Source: a virus. From it: a stretch of 39,805 nucleotides of DNA. A program made the position numbers and the translations under genes. Of the stretch, positions 8,739-17,141 are shown in pieces; the first letter of the stretch is position 1, and the number at the start of each line of letters is the position of its first letter. The notes beneath the pieces are model-generated. The model ran no database searches and was not told the DNA's origin. It saw only the letters and a list, made by a program, of their open reading frames with translations. The DNA lies in the IMG/VR virus record IMGVR_UViG_3300005613_000170, positions 1 to 39,805 of that record; one strand, written 5' to 3'.

Positions 8739-9161
8739 ATGGCAGCGTTGACGAAAGCGAGAACCGGACTCGGAGCGACCATTTCCGGTACTGGGTTGGT
8801 AACGACTCAAGTTACTCGGATCGGCAATATCAAGATCGGTGTTGATGTCCTCAACATTTCGCATCTCGGCACGACCGGATTTGAGGAAGACCGACCGGGA
8901 GACTTGCGAAAGAATCCCGATTTGGAAGTGGAGTTTAACTGGCTCGGGGCGGCTCCACCGCTTACAACCGCAATGATTCCATCTGCCGAGCCCTACGCGG
9001 GCATCGCCACTACGATCACACTGCCAGGTGCAGGATCGTACCAAGGAACGGCATTCGTCAAAGAAGTTGAATTCCCGTCAGCCGAGAAGGGCAACATTAT
9101 GAAGGGCAAGTACGTCTTGCAATTCGATGGTGCTACAGCAATCACCTTCACCCCTGCCTAA
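8739..9161 (+). CDS. Major tail tube protein
   Basis: 140-aa protein expected to polymerise into the tail tube around the tape measure. The NISHLGTTGFEEDRPG loop followed by LEVEFNWLG and the closing GKYVLQFDGATAITFTPA strand are typical of small siphovirus tube proteins with a gpV-like sandwich. Its place, after the terminator protein and before the chaperone genes, agrees. It starts two bases after the previous stop and is followed by a strong TTAGGAGG ribosome site for the next gene. Confidence 0.86.
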   Translation: MAALTKARTGLGATISGTGLVTTQVTRIGNIKIGVDVLNISHLGTTGFEEDRPGDLRKNPDLEVEFNWLGAAPPLTTAMIPSAEPYAGIATTITLPGAGSYQGTAFVKEVEFPSAEKGNIMKGKYVLQFDGATAITFTPA

Positions 9162-9174
9162 TTAGGAGGCTATT

Positions 9175-9489
9175 TTGTTCGCACTCAAACAACAATTTGG
9201 AATTAAGTTCGACGGTTCCGAAGTCAAGCTAAAGCAGTTCCAGATCCTTTTCGATGGGGCTTTGGTTGGCTATTTGCCATACGGCCAAGTCTCGCAGATT
9301 CAACCACTTTTGCAGTTCCCGCATGATGCCTTGACGCTTGAAGCGTTGGCAATGCTCGAGCTTGAGGCGGCTGAGGGTCAAGGCATTGAGTCGGTCAAGG
9401 TGGAAGGGCCTGAACAGCACTCGCGGCAATTCGTCGAAGCGGTTCAAAGGGCACTCGATGAGGAAGGGCAGGACGACGATGACGAGTAA
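9175..9489 (+). CDS. Unknown tail-region protein
   Basis: 104-aa acidic protein between the tube and chaperone genes. It opens with strand-rich LKQQFGIKFDGSEVKLKQF and ends in Glu/Asp-rich helices (DEEGQDDDDE). I do not recognise a family. The TTG start is supported by a full AGGAGG 8 bases upstream, one of the best ribosome sites in the window, in line with strong late expression. The end overlaps the gpG-like gene by 11 bases. Confidence 0.75.
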   Translation: MFALKQQFGIKFDGSEVKLKQFQILFDGALVGYLPYGQVSQIQPLLQFPHDALTLEALAMLELEAAEGQGIESVKVEGPEQHSRQFVEAVQRALDEEGQDDDDE

Positions 9490-9874
9490 GCGAGAAGCGT
9501 TCCTAGCGATGGCATCTAGGCCCTTGAGGACCAAGGATGTCACAATCGGCGATCAAGTGTTTACGGTTCGGGAAATCTCCGAGGCCGACGCTTCGGAAAT
9601 GGAAATCCGAATGCAAAGCAAGGGTGGGTCCTGGGAGGTTAATCGGCATCGTGCGTTGCTTGTCGCCTATAGCCTAATCGACGAAAACGGGGAGTTAATC
9701 CTTACCGATGACGTCGACGAAAACGGCAAGGTAGTCAAGCAAAATTGGGAGAAGATCCGAGGTTCTGTAAAGTCCCTGATCGCTCCCCTCTATGCGGCAT
9801 GCCTCGACCTCTCAGACTACGATGAGCGGGAGATAAACGACCTTGCAAAAAAATCCGAAAGAGCCGACGCCTAA
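9479..9874 (+). CDS. Tail assembly chaperone, gpG-like (short product)
   Basis: 131-aa product expected to coat the tape measure protein during tail assembly, as lambda gpG does. The first half has a VTIGDQVFTVREISEADASE strand-helix and a VNRHRALLVAYSLIDENGEL segment seen in such chaperones. A slippery A AAA AAA lies in frame near its end, and its stop TAA falls in the loop of a downstream stem-loop, so ribosomes that slip back one base make a longer gpGT-like fusion. ATG at 9479 has GGAAGGGCAGG upstream. Confidence 0.85.
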   Translation: MTSKREAFLAMASRPLRTKDVTIGDQVFTVREISEADASEMEIRMQSKGGSWEVNRHRALLVAYSLIDENGELILTDDVDENGKVVKQNWEKIRGSVKSLIAPLYAACLDLSDYDEREINDLAKKSERADA

Positions 9875-9891
9875 GAACGGCGTTCAGGCTC
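9847..9891 (+). promoter_or_regulatory. Programmed -1 frameshift signal
   Basis: Seven consecutive A at 9847-9853 are read as GCA AAA AAA in the chaperone frame, an ideal A_AAA_AAA slippery heptamer. After a 7-base spacer a stem-loop begins: GAGCC (9861-9865) pairs with GGCTC (9887-9891), and GACGCC (9866-9871) pairs with GGCGTT (9879-9884), with a 2-base bulge and a 7-base loop holding the zero-frame stop. The -1 frame is open from here to 10203. Confidence 0.92.
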
Positions 9892-10203
9892 GCAGAGCGG
9901 CTAGGTATCGAAGATCCGATGGCATGGCTTGCTAGCCTTCCGGCTGGCAAGCTAAATCAGTGGCTAGCATGGGAGCAAGTTGAGCCCATGGGCGAAGTGT
10001 GGATGCAAGTTGCCAAGGTGCTAGAGGCCCTTTATTTGCCCATTTACGCGAAGGCTGGCAGCGATGCACCCGAAGCAGTCGACTATATGCCAGAACGCTA
10101 CAGGCGGCCAAAGAAGAGCGTAGCAAGCGAGATCCGAGCGGCGATTGAAAACAGCGAAGCGATAGCCAGCCAGATGAAAGCAATGATGGGAGCTAAAAAG
10201 TAA
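9853..10203 (+). CDS. Tail chaperone gpT-like extension (-1 frame)
   Basis: Reached by -1 slippage from the gpG-like frame; the fusion would be about 241 aa. The -1 frame encodes RTAFRLAERLGIEDPMAW, then LNQWLAWEQVEPMGE, matching the 'helix, ...el.eWlay..iePfG' pattern of gpT-like domains that bind the tail tube subunit. An internal ATG at 9919 could start a shorter protein, but the gpT-like similarity begins upstream of it, which favours frameshifting. It ends TAATG, coupled to the tape measure gene. Confidence 0.85.
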   Translation: MRKSRRLRTAFRLAERLGIEDPMAWLASLPAGKLNQWLAWEQVEPMGEVWMQVAKVLEALYLPIYAKAGSDAPEAVDYMPERYRRPKKSVASEIRAAIENSEAIASQMKAMMGAKK

Positions 10204-12311
10204 TGGCCCAGACGATCAACATTGCGAATATCAAAGTCGGCATGGACATCGAGGAACTGCGCAAGGGCGGACAGTTTACTCGGGGCGAATTGTCGAATCT
10301 ATCGCGAACGATCAAAGCATCCGAAACGCCATTCCAGAAGTTAGCCAAAGATGTTGCGTTACTTGACAGGGCCTTTGCAGCGGGCGGTATCAATGCGGCT
10401 AGCTACAATGCAGCGGTTGATCAGCTAGCCAAGAAGCACGGCGTAGCGGCTATCTACGCCGATCGCCAAGCAGAGGCCAACCGAAAGCTAGCGGAGTCCG
10501 AGCGGGCAGCGGCAGAAGCGGCCAAGGTGCAAGCAGCGGCAGAGGCTCAAACGGCCAAGGTGCTAGCCGACAAGCAAGCCAAGATGGCAAAGTATCGAGC
10601 CGATGCGATGTCTAGGCAGCAACTAGGATCCGAAATACCTGACCCGTTTCGAGGCTGGGCCAAGGTCGACGTAACGACGCAAAACGTCAATGGCCTAGCG
10701 GGTGCTCTTGGTCGAGTGGGTGCGGCAGGGCTTGCGATAGGGGCCGTCAAGTCGATCGCCGACTTAGGGCAAGCCGGGTTGAAGGTTGCGATGGCACGCG
10801 AACAGATCCAAGCACAAATGGAGGTGCTGACAGGATCGGCAGCGGCGGCCAAAAAGCTGATCGATGCGACGATCGAGCTTGACCAAAAATCGGCTCTATC
10901 GGCTACGCAGTTTCAAGACTCATCAAAGGTGCTCTTGGGCTACGGGCTGAGCGTCAATGAGGTAATCCCGACGCTAAATAAGCTGTCCGAAATCTCGATG
11001 GGCAACAATGAGAAAATGCAATCGCTCACCCTGGCCTTTGGTCAAGTCAGGGCCAACGGGCGATTGATGGGCCAAGAAGTCCTGCAAATGATTAACGCAG
11101 GGTTTAACCCACTGCAAGAAATCAGCCGGACGACCGGCGAATCGATGGCATCGCTACGCAAGCGAATGGAGGACGGAAAAGTTTCCTTCGAGGAAGTCGC
11201 TAAGGCGATGGAAACCGCGACAAGTGCTGGCGGTCGATTCTACGGAATGAACGACAAGATGGCCGGAACTACGGCCGTAAAGATCGCCAAGCTGCAAACG
11301 CACTATCAAAGCTTCCTTGCGGGCATTGGCAGAGAGGTCACCCCGGGCGTCAATAAAGCTTTGGACCTAATCAACAAGACCATCGAGGACACGCCAAAAC
11401 GCGGCGAGGCTATGGCGGGTTGGTGGGCTACCCTGACCGGAAGCGCCAACAATTACTATCGCGAAATCGAAGCGGCGAACAAGGCCAAGAAAATCGCCGA
11501 AGAACTTGATAAAAAGGCCGTCGAGGCCGAAGCGACCAAGACCAAGTTAGCAAAAGAGCGGGCCGATGCAGAGGAACGAAAAGCCAAGGCTCAACAGGCG
11601 GCGATCGATGCCGATAACAAGCGAATCGATGCCGAGCGTTCAGCGTTTCAATCGCGGATTAAGCAGGCTACGGAAGATCGACGCAAGGCAGGGTTCGGAG
11701 GCAACGAAGAAGCATTCCGCAAGTCGCAATTGATGGACGATACATTCGGCATGACCGAAGGCGAAAAGCAGCAAGCTAAAGCGGCCATGATGGACATGGA
11801 CGAAACGCGGCGGCTCAACGAACTCAATGCGGCTCATGCTTCGATCGAGGCGGCAAACAAAGAGCTAGAAATCCAAAAGCGCGTTGCTGAAATGAAAGAC
11901 CAAGGATTCTTGGCTAGCGATTCGTTACGCAAGGAATACGCAGAGCTAGACGCAATGTTCAAACGCCAACTTGTCGAAGCCGGCAACAACGAAAAGCAGA
12001 AGGAAGGCATTCGCAAACGGGCAGCACTGGCCGAGCAATCAATCATGGCCCGAAGCGACTTTGCGACCATGCAAGAACGCAAGCAGAAGACCGAAGGCCG
12101 ATTTGGCGACCCTGGCGAAATGATCGCTAAATCGATCGCTCCATCAATGCGAGCCGGATCAAAAGAAGCGGCAGCATTCTTACTAAACCAGCGAGCCGAC
12201 GCAGCGGAAAAGGCCGAGCGGAAGAAATGGCAAAGCGACCTGCTAGCCGAGACACGCAAGGCCAACCAGATGAACGAAGCAGCCCCAAGACTCGCACTAG
12301 CAAGGAACTGA
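10203..12311 (+). CDS. Tape measure protein
   Basis: Sets tail length and is threaded through the tube (702 aa). N-terminal and C-terminal thirds are Ala/Lys/Glu-rich coiled coil. The middle carries the conserved tape-measure domain: LGRVGAAGLAIGAVKSIADL hydrophobic stretch, AAAAKKLIDATIELDQKSAL, then LTLAFGQVRANGRLMGQEV and MINAGFNPLQEISRTTGES, followed by MASLRKRMEDGKVSFEEV. The hydrophobic stretch could insert in the host membrane. At the usual 0.15 nm per residue this predicts a tail of about 105 nm. No lytic domain is visible. Confidence 0.95.
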   Translation: MAQTINIANIKVGMDIEELRKGGQFTRGELSNLSRTIKASETPFQKLAKDVALLDRAFAAGGINAASYNAAVDQLAKKHGVAAIYADRQAEANRKLAESERAAAEAAKVQAAAEAQTAKVLADKQAKMAKYRADAMSRQQLGSEIPDPFRGWAKVDVTTQNVNGLAGALGRVGAAGLAIGAVKSIADLGQAGLKVAMAREQIQAQMEVLTGSAAAAKKLIDATIELDQKSALSATQFQDSSKVLLGYGLSVNEVIPTLNKLSEISMGNNEKMQSLTLAFGQVRANGRLMGQEVLQMINAGFNPLQEISRTTGESMASLRKRMEDGKVSFEEVAKAMETATSAGGRFYGMNDKMAGTTAVKIAKLQTHYQSFLAGIGREVTPGVNKALDLINKTIEDTPKRGEAMAGWWATLTGSANNYYREIEAANKAKKIAEELDKKAVEAEATKTKLAKERADAEERKAKAQQAAIDADNKRIDAERSAFQSRIKQATEDRRKAGFGGNEEAFRKSQLMDDTFGMTEGEKQQAKAAMMDMDETRRLNELNAAHASIEAANKELEIQKRVAEMKDQGFLASDSLRKEYAELDAMFKRQLVEAGNNEKQKEGIRKRAALAEQSIMARSDFATMQERKQKTEGRFGDPGEMIAKSIAPSMRAGSKEAAAFLLNQRADAAEKAERKKWQSDLLAETRKANQMNEAAPRLALARN

Positions 12312-12312
12312 A

Positions 12313-13185
12313 ATGGCTAACGAACTGATCGGCGCCGAGCTACGCAAGGGGTCCGGCTTTTGCCGCAAGGGCGAAGGCTTCACGCTAGTCTTTGGCGAAA
12401 CTTGGAACTATCGGGTGAAGACCGACCAAGTAACATCGAGCCGTTTCAGTGTCCTCTACGATACCCCTGGATTACCTCGGGCCGGATTGCTCTATGGCCC
12501 CCTGCAATTGATTTGCGACGATGTAACTTGCGAACGGGAAGAAAAGCACGCTTTATTTTGGAATGTTGCGGCCAACTTCAAAACAGGCAGCGAGCAACAA
12601 AGGCAGAACGAAGAAAAAGACGACAACCCCGCTACTTGGATTCCAATTTTTAAGATCGACTCGTTTACTACAAAGGAAAAGGTTCTCGCCAAGGATCGCA
12701 CAACGCCGACGCCAAAGGCTGGGGTAAATTCGGCCGGAACTCCATTCGATCAGCCGCTAACGACGACCACCAGCCTTTGCCAATTCTCGTTCGTTCAGTT
12801 TGACAGCCCATCGCTAACGCTAAAGGATTTTCTAGACCGAAACGATACGGTGAATTCGTCGTCATTCGACACCGGAAGGGAAGTGCTTGCAGCGCGAACG
12901 ATGCTCATCGAAGTCCAAGAGGCTGAACTAGGAATCTACGCAGGCTACCAAGCATGGCGTGCAAAGTATCGCGTAACTTACGACCCCGATACCCATGACG
13001 ACATTCGGGCCGACATAGGGCCGTTTTACAAGGAAGGGGGTGTTCTGCAGCGATACATGGACGACACAAAAGCGTTCGGAATAGTCGGGGCTTTAAACGG
13101 TTCGGGGGCCAGGACAACGACCCCGGCCGAGCTATCGTTCAGGGTTAAAAAAGAAGATTCGCTAAGCTGGATCAGGGTGTCATAG
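12313..13185 (+). CDS. Tail protein after the tape measure, unknown family
   Basis: 290-aa protein that follows the tape measure by one base. It has beta-strand-rich ends and a Glu/Lys-rich polar insertion near residue 95. Position suggests a distal tail or baseplate-hub component, but I see no recognisable Dit or gp27-like motif. The gene overlaps the next by 1 base (TAGTG), so it is part of the tail-tip transcription unit. Confidence 0.75.
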   Translation: MANELIGAELRKGSGFCRKGEGFTLVFGETWNYRVKTDQVTSSRFSVLYDTPGLPRAGLLYGPLQLICDDVTCEREEKHALFWNVAANFKTGSEQQRQNEEKDDNPATWIPIFKIDSFTTKEKVLAKDRTTPTPKAGVNSAGTPFDQPLTTTTSLCQFSFVQFDSPSLTLKDFLDRNDTVNSSSFDTGREVLAARTMLIEVQEAELGIYAGYQAWRAKYRVTYDPDTHDDIRADIGPFYKEGGVLQRYMDDTKAFGIVGALNGSGARTTTPAELSFRVKKEDSLSWIRVS

Positions 13186-13514
13186 TGGCCGACGAAACGC
13201 TCTACAGCTTCAACTACGCCGACTCGCAGGCACTACTAGCCCAGATAGGCCCAAGCAAGTCCGGTGGAGGGTCAAAGAGCGACGCGATTTCAGACAACGC
13301 GATTTACATCGGGGTAGCCACCTCGATCATCACAGCAAGGGCAGGAACGACGCTAGGGACCGGGACGGCGATGCTAAAGCAAACAAGCGACGCCAACACG
13401 ATCAGCGACTTGCATTCTGTAAATGTCGTCAATGCAGGATCGCAGATCGGAAGCGGCAAGTTTATCAAGGTGTTCCGAATCGGTAATAAACTTTTCGCGG
13501 TGGAGATTTGCTAA
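13185..13514 (+). CDS. Small tail-tip protein, unknown
   Basis: 109-aa protein with a GTG start overlapping the previous TAG. Composition is Ser/Thr/Gly/Ala-rich with alternating hydrophobic residues (AIYIGVATSIITARAGTT), suggesting a beta structure, and it closes with a FIKVFRIGNKLFAVEIC strand. No family recognised. It lies between a tail protein and the Cys-rich protein and is probably a virion component. Confidence 0.7.
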   Translation: MADETLYSFNYADSQALLAQIGPSKSGGGSKSDAISDNAIYIGVATSIITARAGTTLGTGTAMLKQTSDANTISDLHSVNVVNAGSQIGSGKFIKVFRIGNKLFAVEIC

Positions 13515-14897
13515 ATGGGATGCTTCGGACAATGCGGTTGCCCATGTTGCTTGACAGGCGGCGAAATACCTTTTACCGGGGTAAAGCTAAAGACCCCCTA
13601 TGAGAATTGCGACGGATCGCCAGGAGACCCGGTATACCCTCAATTCGGAATCAATCCCAACCAGGAGGGGTGTTGCTTCGAAGGTCGATTCGTTCTTTTG
13701 TGCCAGCCTATTTCGGAGAACTGCAGCCTGTGGGCTAAGCGAGTTATTACGGATTCCTTCACGGTCAACTACTACCGAAAAGAAAACGCATTCTTAACGA
13801 CGACCGACCCAGAGCCGGAAGGATGTTGCGATTGCACTTTGGTTCAGTCCAAATCGGTTTCCGGTACGGCTACAGCAAGGCGATTCTTTGGTACTTGGAG
13901 GCAACTAACAGACATCAAGATCACGATCGGCAAGACGCTCATTCAATGCGAAGGCGATGAAGTTCCTACCTGCAAGTATTTCATAGCGGCGACCTATGAG
14001 TTTTTGGTCAAGGAAGGCATGAGCCCACAGATAGACTATTCGCAAGCTACGCAGTCTTGCACCGGGGTCTTTCGTCCAGGTGATTGCTCCGTCTCGGCAA
14101 GTTGGTCTAGCGAATTCGGCGACGATACCGACACTTGCCCAGAGGACGCAATCCAGTACACGGAAGAGAGCACGGTTGAAATTACGCGGGCTAAATTCTT
14201 CGATGAGTTGCCGACGGGCGAAATCGAAATTACAGCGGATGACGACACTCCGTTTTCATGTTGCGACGGTAAAACCAATTGCGACGTTTCGCAGATCCCT
14301 TGCGACCTTGCGATAGGCAATACCAACTGCTTCGGGAATGTGCCTTTGTACGACGAGGCGGAATACGGCTATCTGTCGGTTTGCAATCTCGAAGAGGGTC
14401 CGCTTTGGCTAGACGAGGAGACCGGCGAACTGAAATGCTTTGAGGTTCAAGCGAATGGAATGTACGAGCAAGGGCCGTTTATTTCAGGGTGCTTTGTTCG
14501 CACTGAAGGGTCTGGTTGTTTTTACGCAGGACCAGAGTGCGAGGGTCTTTTCTTGGGTGTTGATCGATTTGTTAAGGACGCTGACGACTACGACGAAGGC
14601 ACGCTAGGCAATGGCCTCGAAGGAGCTAGCATGTGTGGCGGTCTCGATGTCGATTATGTCAATCCCGGCAATGTTGCTGGTGTAGATTGCGACGGACAGG
14701 CTGGCGGGCTTTGCGTGGTCCCGAACTGCTGCTTTTCGTCTAACGAAGGCGTTTTTTCTATCGAAACTCCATGCAACTACCTTGGTCAGTTTTGCGGGCG
14801 AAAAATAACCGGCTACAATTGCGACCATATTAGGACCGACTACCCAGCGGGTGCGTTTTGCTTGTCGCTTCCAACCGTCACATTGGAGCTAGTCTAA
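13515..14897 (+). CDS. Cysteine-rich tail-tip protein
   Basis: 460-aa acidic protein with about 37 cysteines (8%), including CGCPCC at residues 6-11 and CC pairs at about 54, 105 and 247. The spacing is irregular, unlike a simple zinc-finger array, and the protein is rich in Gly, Asp, Glu and aromatic residues, so a disulfide- or metal-stabilised extracellular appendage is plausible. No signal peptide is present, as expected for a virion protein assembled in the cytoplasm, where disulfides would not form easily. The gene overlaps an Erv1/Alr-like gene by 1 base. I do not recognise a family; the receptor-binding role is inferred from position. Confidence 0.75.
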   Translation: MGCFGQCGCPCCLTGGEIPFTGVKLKTPYENCDGSPGDPVYPQFGINPNQEGCCFEGRFVLLCQPISENCSLWAKRVITDSFTVNYYRKENAFLTTTDPEPEGCCDCTLVQSKSVSGTATARRFFGTWRQLTDIKITIGKTLIQCEGDEVPTCKYFIAATYEFLVKEGMSPQIDYSQATQSCTGVFRPGDCSVSASWSSEFGDDTDTCPEDAIQYTEESTVEITRAKFFDELPTGEIEITADDDTPFSCCDGKTNCDVSQIPCDLAIGNTNCFGNVPLYDEAEYGYLSVCNLEEGPLWLDEETGELKCFEVQANGMYEQGPFISGCFVRTEGSGCFYAGPECEGLFLGVDRFVKDADDYDEGTLGNGLEGASMCGGLDVDYVNPGNVAGVDCDGQAGGLCVVPNCCFSSNEGVFSIETPCNYLGQFCGRKITGYNCDHIRTDYPAGAFCLSLPTVTLELV

Positions 14898-15298
14898 TGT
14901 TTCCAAGGGACACGCTCAAAGGCTTCAGGTTGTCCTCGGCGATAGGGGCAAGACCAAGGCCAGAGCCCAGAATAACGATTAGCGGCGTGGTAATCGAGCG
15001 AAGGCCAAACCCTTGGATCGCACTGCACAACGGCTCTATCGTCGATGCTGCGGGCCTTGCGTCTTGGGAATCAACCATTCCCCAATACGAATGCGGATGC
15101 CGAGCGTTCTACGCAAAATACAAGGCCGACATCCCCCCCGATCTCACTACCCCCGAAGCGTTCTTTCGATGGGGAGTCAACCTACACAACGCAGTCAACC
15201 GCAAGCTCGGAAAGCCTGAGCTGACCATTGAAGAGGCTCTATCGATTTGGAGAAAAGACGATGGGTCAACCGAAGACGGCAGCGAGATTGTATCTTGA
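14897..15298 (+). CDS. Erv1/Alr-like protein, possible thiol oxidase
   Basis: 133-aa protein. The C-terminal half shows the helical signature of Erv1/Alr sulfhydryl oxidases: Cys pair (YECGC, C66 and C68), PPDLTTPEAFFRWGVNLHN and AVNRKLGKPELT, with the HNxVN FAD-site motif at 97-101. Known family members carry CxxC; here the pair is CxC and the following spacing is one residue shorter, so activity is uncertain. It directly follows, with a 1-base overlap, a gene for a protein with about 37 cysteines, suggesting a possible disulfide-forming helper. It could instead be a non-catalytic structural relative. Confidence 0.6.
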   Translation: MFPRDTLKGFRLSSAIGARPRPEPRITISGVVIERRPNPWIALHNGSIVDAAGLASWESTIPQYECGCRAFYAKYKADIPPDLTTPEAFFRWGVNLHNAVNRKLGKPELTIEEALSIWRKDDGSTEDGSEIVS

Positions 15299-16262
15299 GG
15301 AGCTTTGCGCGAAGTTCCCTGACCACTCGAACATAGGGCTAGCCAAACGGGCCAAAGCCGAGCGACCCGAGAGCTTTACTTCGGTCGACGGGGCTAGGAG
15401 TCTCATCCGGGTCATTCGAGGGGCATCGGGCAACAAACTTCGCAGCACAGCAACGCAAGCAAGGCCCAAGGGCAAAGCGGGGCAAGTCCCGAAGATGCCC
15501 CCATCCCTCGCAGAGCCCTGGGAACCCTTTATAGTTGACGCGAAGCGAATCGGGATACTTTCAGACATTCACATCCCCTACCACTCGGAGGTAGCGTTCA
15601 AGGCGGCAGTAGATGCGCTCAAGAAAGAATCGATCGATACCCTTTTGCTTAACGGCGATGTAGCGGATTTCTACCAAGTCTCCCGGCACCAACGCGATCC
15701 TAAGAACCGGCGTTTTTCGGTCGAGCTTCAAGCGGTAATCGAGGGGCTAGAATGGCTACGGCACGAATTCCGCAAAAAACGGATCATTTACAAGTACGGC
15801 AACCACGAAGAACGATGGGATCATTTCATTTGGAATCGGGCCCCTGAGATTTACGACTTAGCGAACGTCCGAATTGACGAACTGACGCAGTGCAAGCGTC
15901 TAGGGATCGAGACGGTTGGCGATCAAAGGCCAATCATGCTAGGCAAGCTTCCGGTCCTCCACGGGCACGAATTAGGCAAGTCGATTTTTAGCCCGGTCAA
16001 TCCGGCTAGGGGGGCATTCCTTCGGACGCATCATACTGTCTTGGTGGGGCATAGCCACCAAACTTCATCGCACGCAGACACGGACATGTGGCATTCGGAA
16101 ACTTTTATCTGGTCGACTGGATGCCTATGTGACTTAACGCCTGGATATGCTAAAATAAACAGGTGGAATCACGGGTTTGCTTTAGTAGAAGTATCCCAAG
16201 ACAAGACGTTTAACGTTCGGAATATGAGGATCGCTAAAAATGGCGAAGTTAGAACCGCGTAA
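15261..16262 (+). CDS. Calcineurin-like metallophosphoesterase
   Basis: 333-aa predicted dinuclear metal phosphoesterase. All five family motifs are present: SDIH (101-104), NGDVAD (131-136), GNHE (180-183), HGH (234-236) and GHSH (263-266). An N-terminal region of about 95 residues with an SNIGLAKRA motif and basic linker may bind nucleic acid (helix-turn-helix-like). The substrate is unknown; phage relatives include protein, nucleotide and DNA phosphoesterases. ATG at 15261 has GGAGAAAAG upstream and overlaps the Erv-like gene by 38 bases. It is set among tail and late genes, an unusual place for a nucleic-acid enzyme. Confidence 0.88.
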   Translation: MGQPKTAARLYLEELCAKFPDHSNIGLAKRAKAERPESFTSVDGARSLIRVIRGASGNKLRSTATQARPKGKAGQVPKMPPSLAEPWEPFIVDAKRIGILSDIHIPYHSEVAFKAAVDALKKESIDTLLLNGDVADFYQVSRHQRDPKNRRFSVELQAVIEGLEWLRHEFRKKRIIYKYGNHEERWDHFIWNRAPEIYDLANVRIDELTQCKRLGIETVGDQRPIMLGKLPVLHGHELGKSIFSPVNPARGAFLRTHHTVLVGHSHQTSSHADTDMWHSETFIWSTGCLCDLTPGYAKINRWNHGFALVEVSQDKTFNVRNMRIAKNGEVRTA

Positions 16263-16818
16263 AAAATCTAGTCCAACTCCCGATAGCATGATCCTCGGGC
16301 GAAAATTTGGGCGGCTAACCGTCGTGGAAAAGGTTCGCGTCAACAAGGCCTGGAGGTGGCGTTGCCAATGCGAATGCGGAAAGGAGACGAAAACGACGGC
16401 GCATAAACTCCAAACGGGATGGACTAGCAGTTGCGGTTGCTTTGCTGCGGATCAAGCCAGGAATCGACGCGGGGACAGGCGATACAACTGGAAGGGAGGC
16501 AAGGCGATTGACAACGGCTACATTCGTTTGCTTCAACCAGATCATTCGAGAGCTAATTGCAGAGGGTACGTTTACGAGCATTTGGTGATAATGGAAAACA
16601 GCCTCGGAAGGCCTTTGGTTGAAGGGGAAAACGTCCATCATATAAACGGCGATCGAGGGGACAATCGAATCGAAAATCTTGAGCTGTGGTCAACTAAGCA
16701 GCCAAAGGGACAGAGGATTTCAGACAAGGTTAGTTTCGCAATCGAAATCCTGGCCCAGTACGCATCGTCCAGCGACATCGAAAGGCTTGTTGATTCCATT
16801 CGCCTTAGGGGTGCGTAA
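16240..16818 (+). CDS. HNH homing-type endonuclease
   Basis: 192-aa free-standing endonuclease, probably a selfish element. The N-terminal half has a four-Cys zinc-binding block (CQCECG ... SCGC, residues about 46-68) typical of phage HNH/AP2-like proteins, and the C-terminal half the HNH core: YVYEHLVIMENSLGRPL, VHHINGDRGDNRIENLELW, with His-His and the two Asn residues in place. The start lies inside the phosphoesterase gene by 23 bases. Its mobile character suggests this spot is an insertion point between the late block and the next genes. Confidence 0.92.
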   Translation: MAKLEPRKKSSPTPDSMILGRKFGRLTVVEKVRVNKAWRWRCQCECGKETKTTAHKLQTGWTSSCGCFAADQARNRRGDRRYNWKGGKAIDNGYIRLLQPDHSRANCRGYVYEHLVIMENSLGRPLVEGENVHHINGDRGDNRIENLELWSTKQPKGQRISDKVSFAIEILAQYASSSDIERLVDSIRLRGA

Positions 16819-17115
16819 ATGGACAAGGCTATCCCATGCGAGATTCGCGGGTCGAAGTGGACCTGTCTTTTCACTAGCGATAATCGAATCCTCGGGCCAT
16901 CGAACCTAGGCCGGTGTATCTACGATTCGCAGGTTATCGCCATTCGCAAAAGGCTAACTGGGACTGACGCGATTGGGACCACGATCCACGAATGGCTACA
17001 CGGCTTTTTTCCTGACGCGAGGGAAGAGGTGATTTTGCAGGCCGAATCGGAGCTACTTTCCCTGCTGGATTCGCTTGGAATGCTTGCCGATGAGTGGGCA
17101 TCGGACGAAATCTAA
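16819..17115 (+). CDS. Small HExxH protein, predicted metallopeptidase-like
   Basis: 98-aa protein with HEWLH at residues 57-61, a zinc-binding HExxH motif in a helix (AIGTTIHEWLHGFFPD), followed by EEVI at 69-72, where a third acidic ligand could lie. This helix-turn-acidic-helix layout resembles the minimal zincin core of ImmA/SprT-like proteins. It is shorter than most peptidases, so it may be a trimmed domain or a metal-binding virion protein. It abuts the HNH gene (stop TAA, then ATG). Confidence 0.65.
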   Translation: MDKAIPCEIRGSKWTCLFTSDNRILGPSNLGRCIYDSQVIAIRKRLTGTDAIGTTIHEWLHGFFPDAREEVILQAESELLSLLDSLGMLADEWASDEI

Positions 17116-17141
17116 ACACCCCCCCGGAAATCCAACCAACA

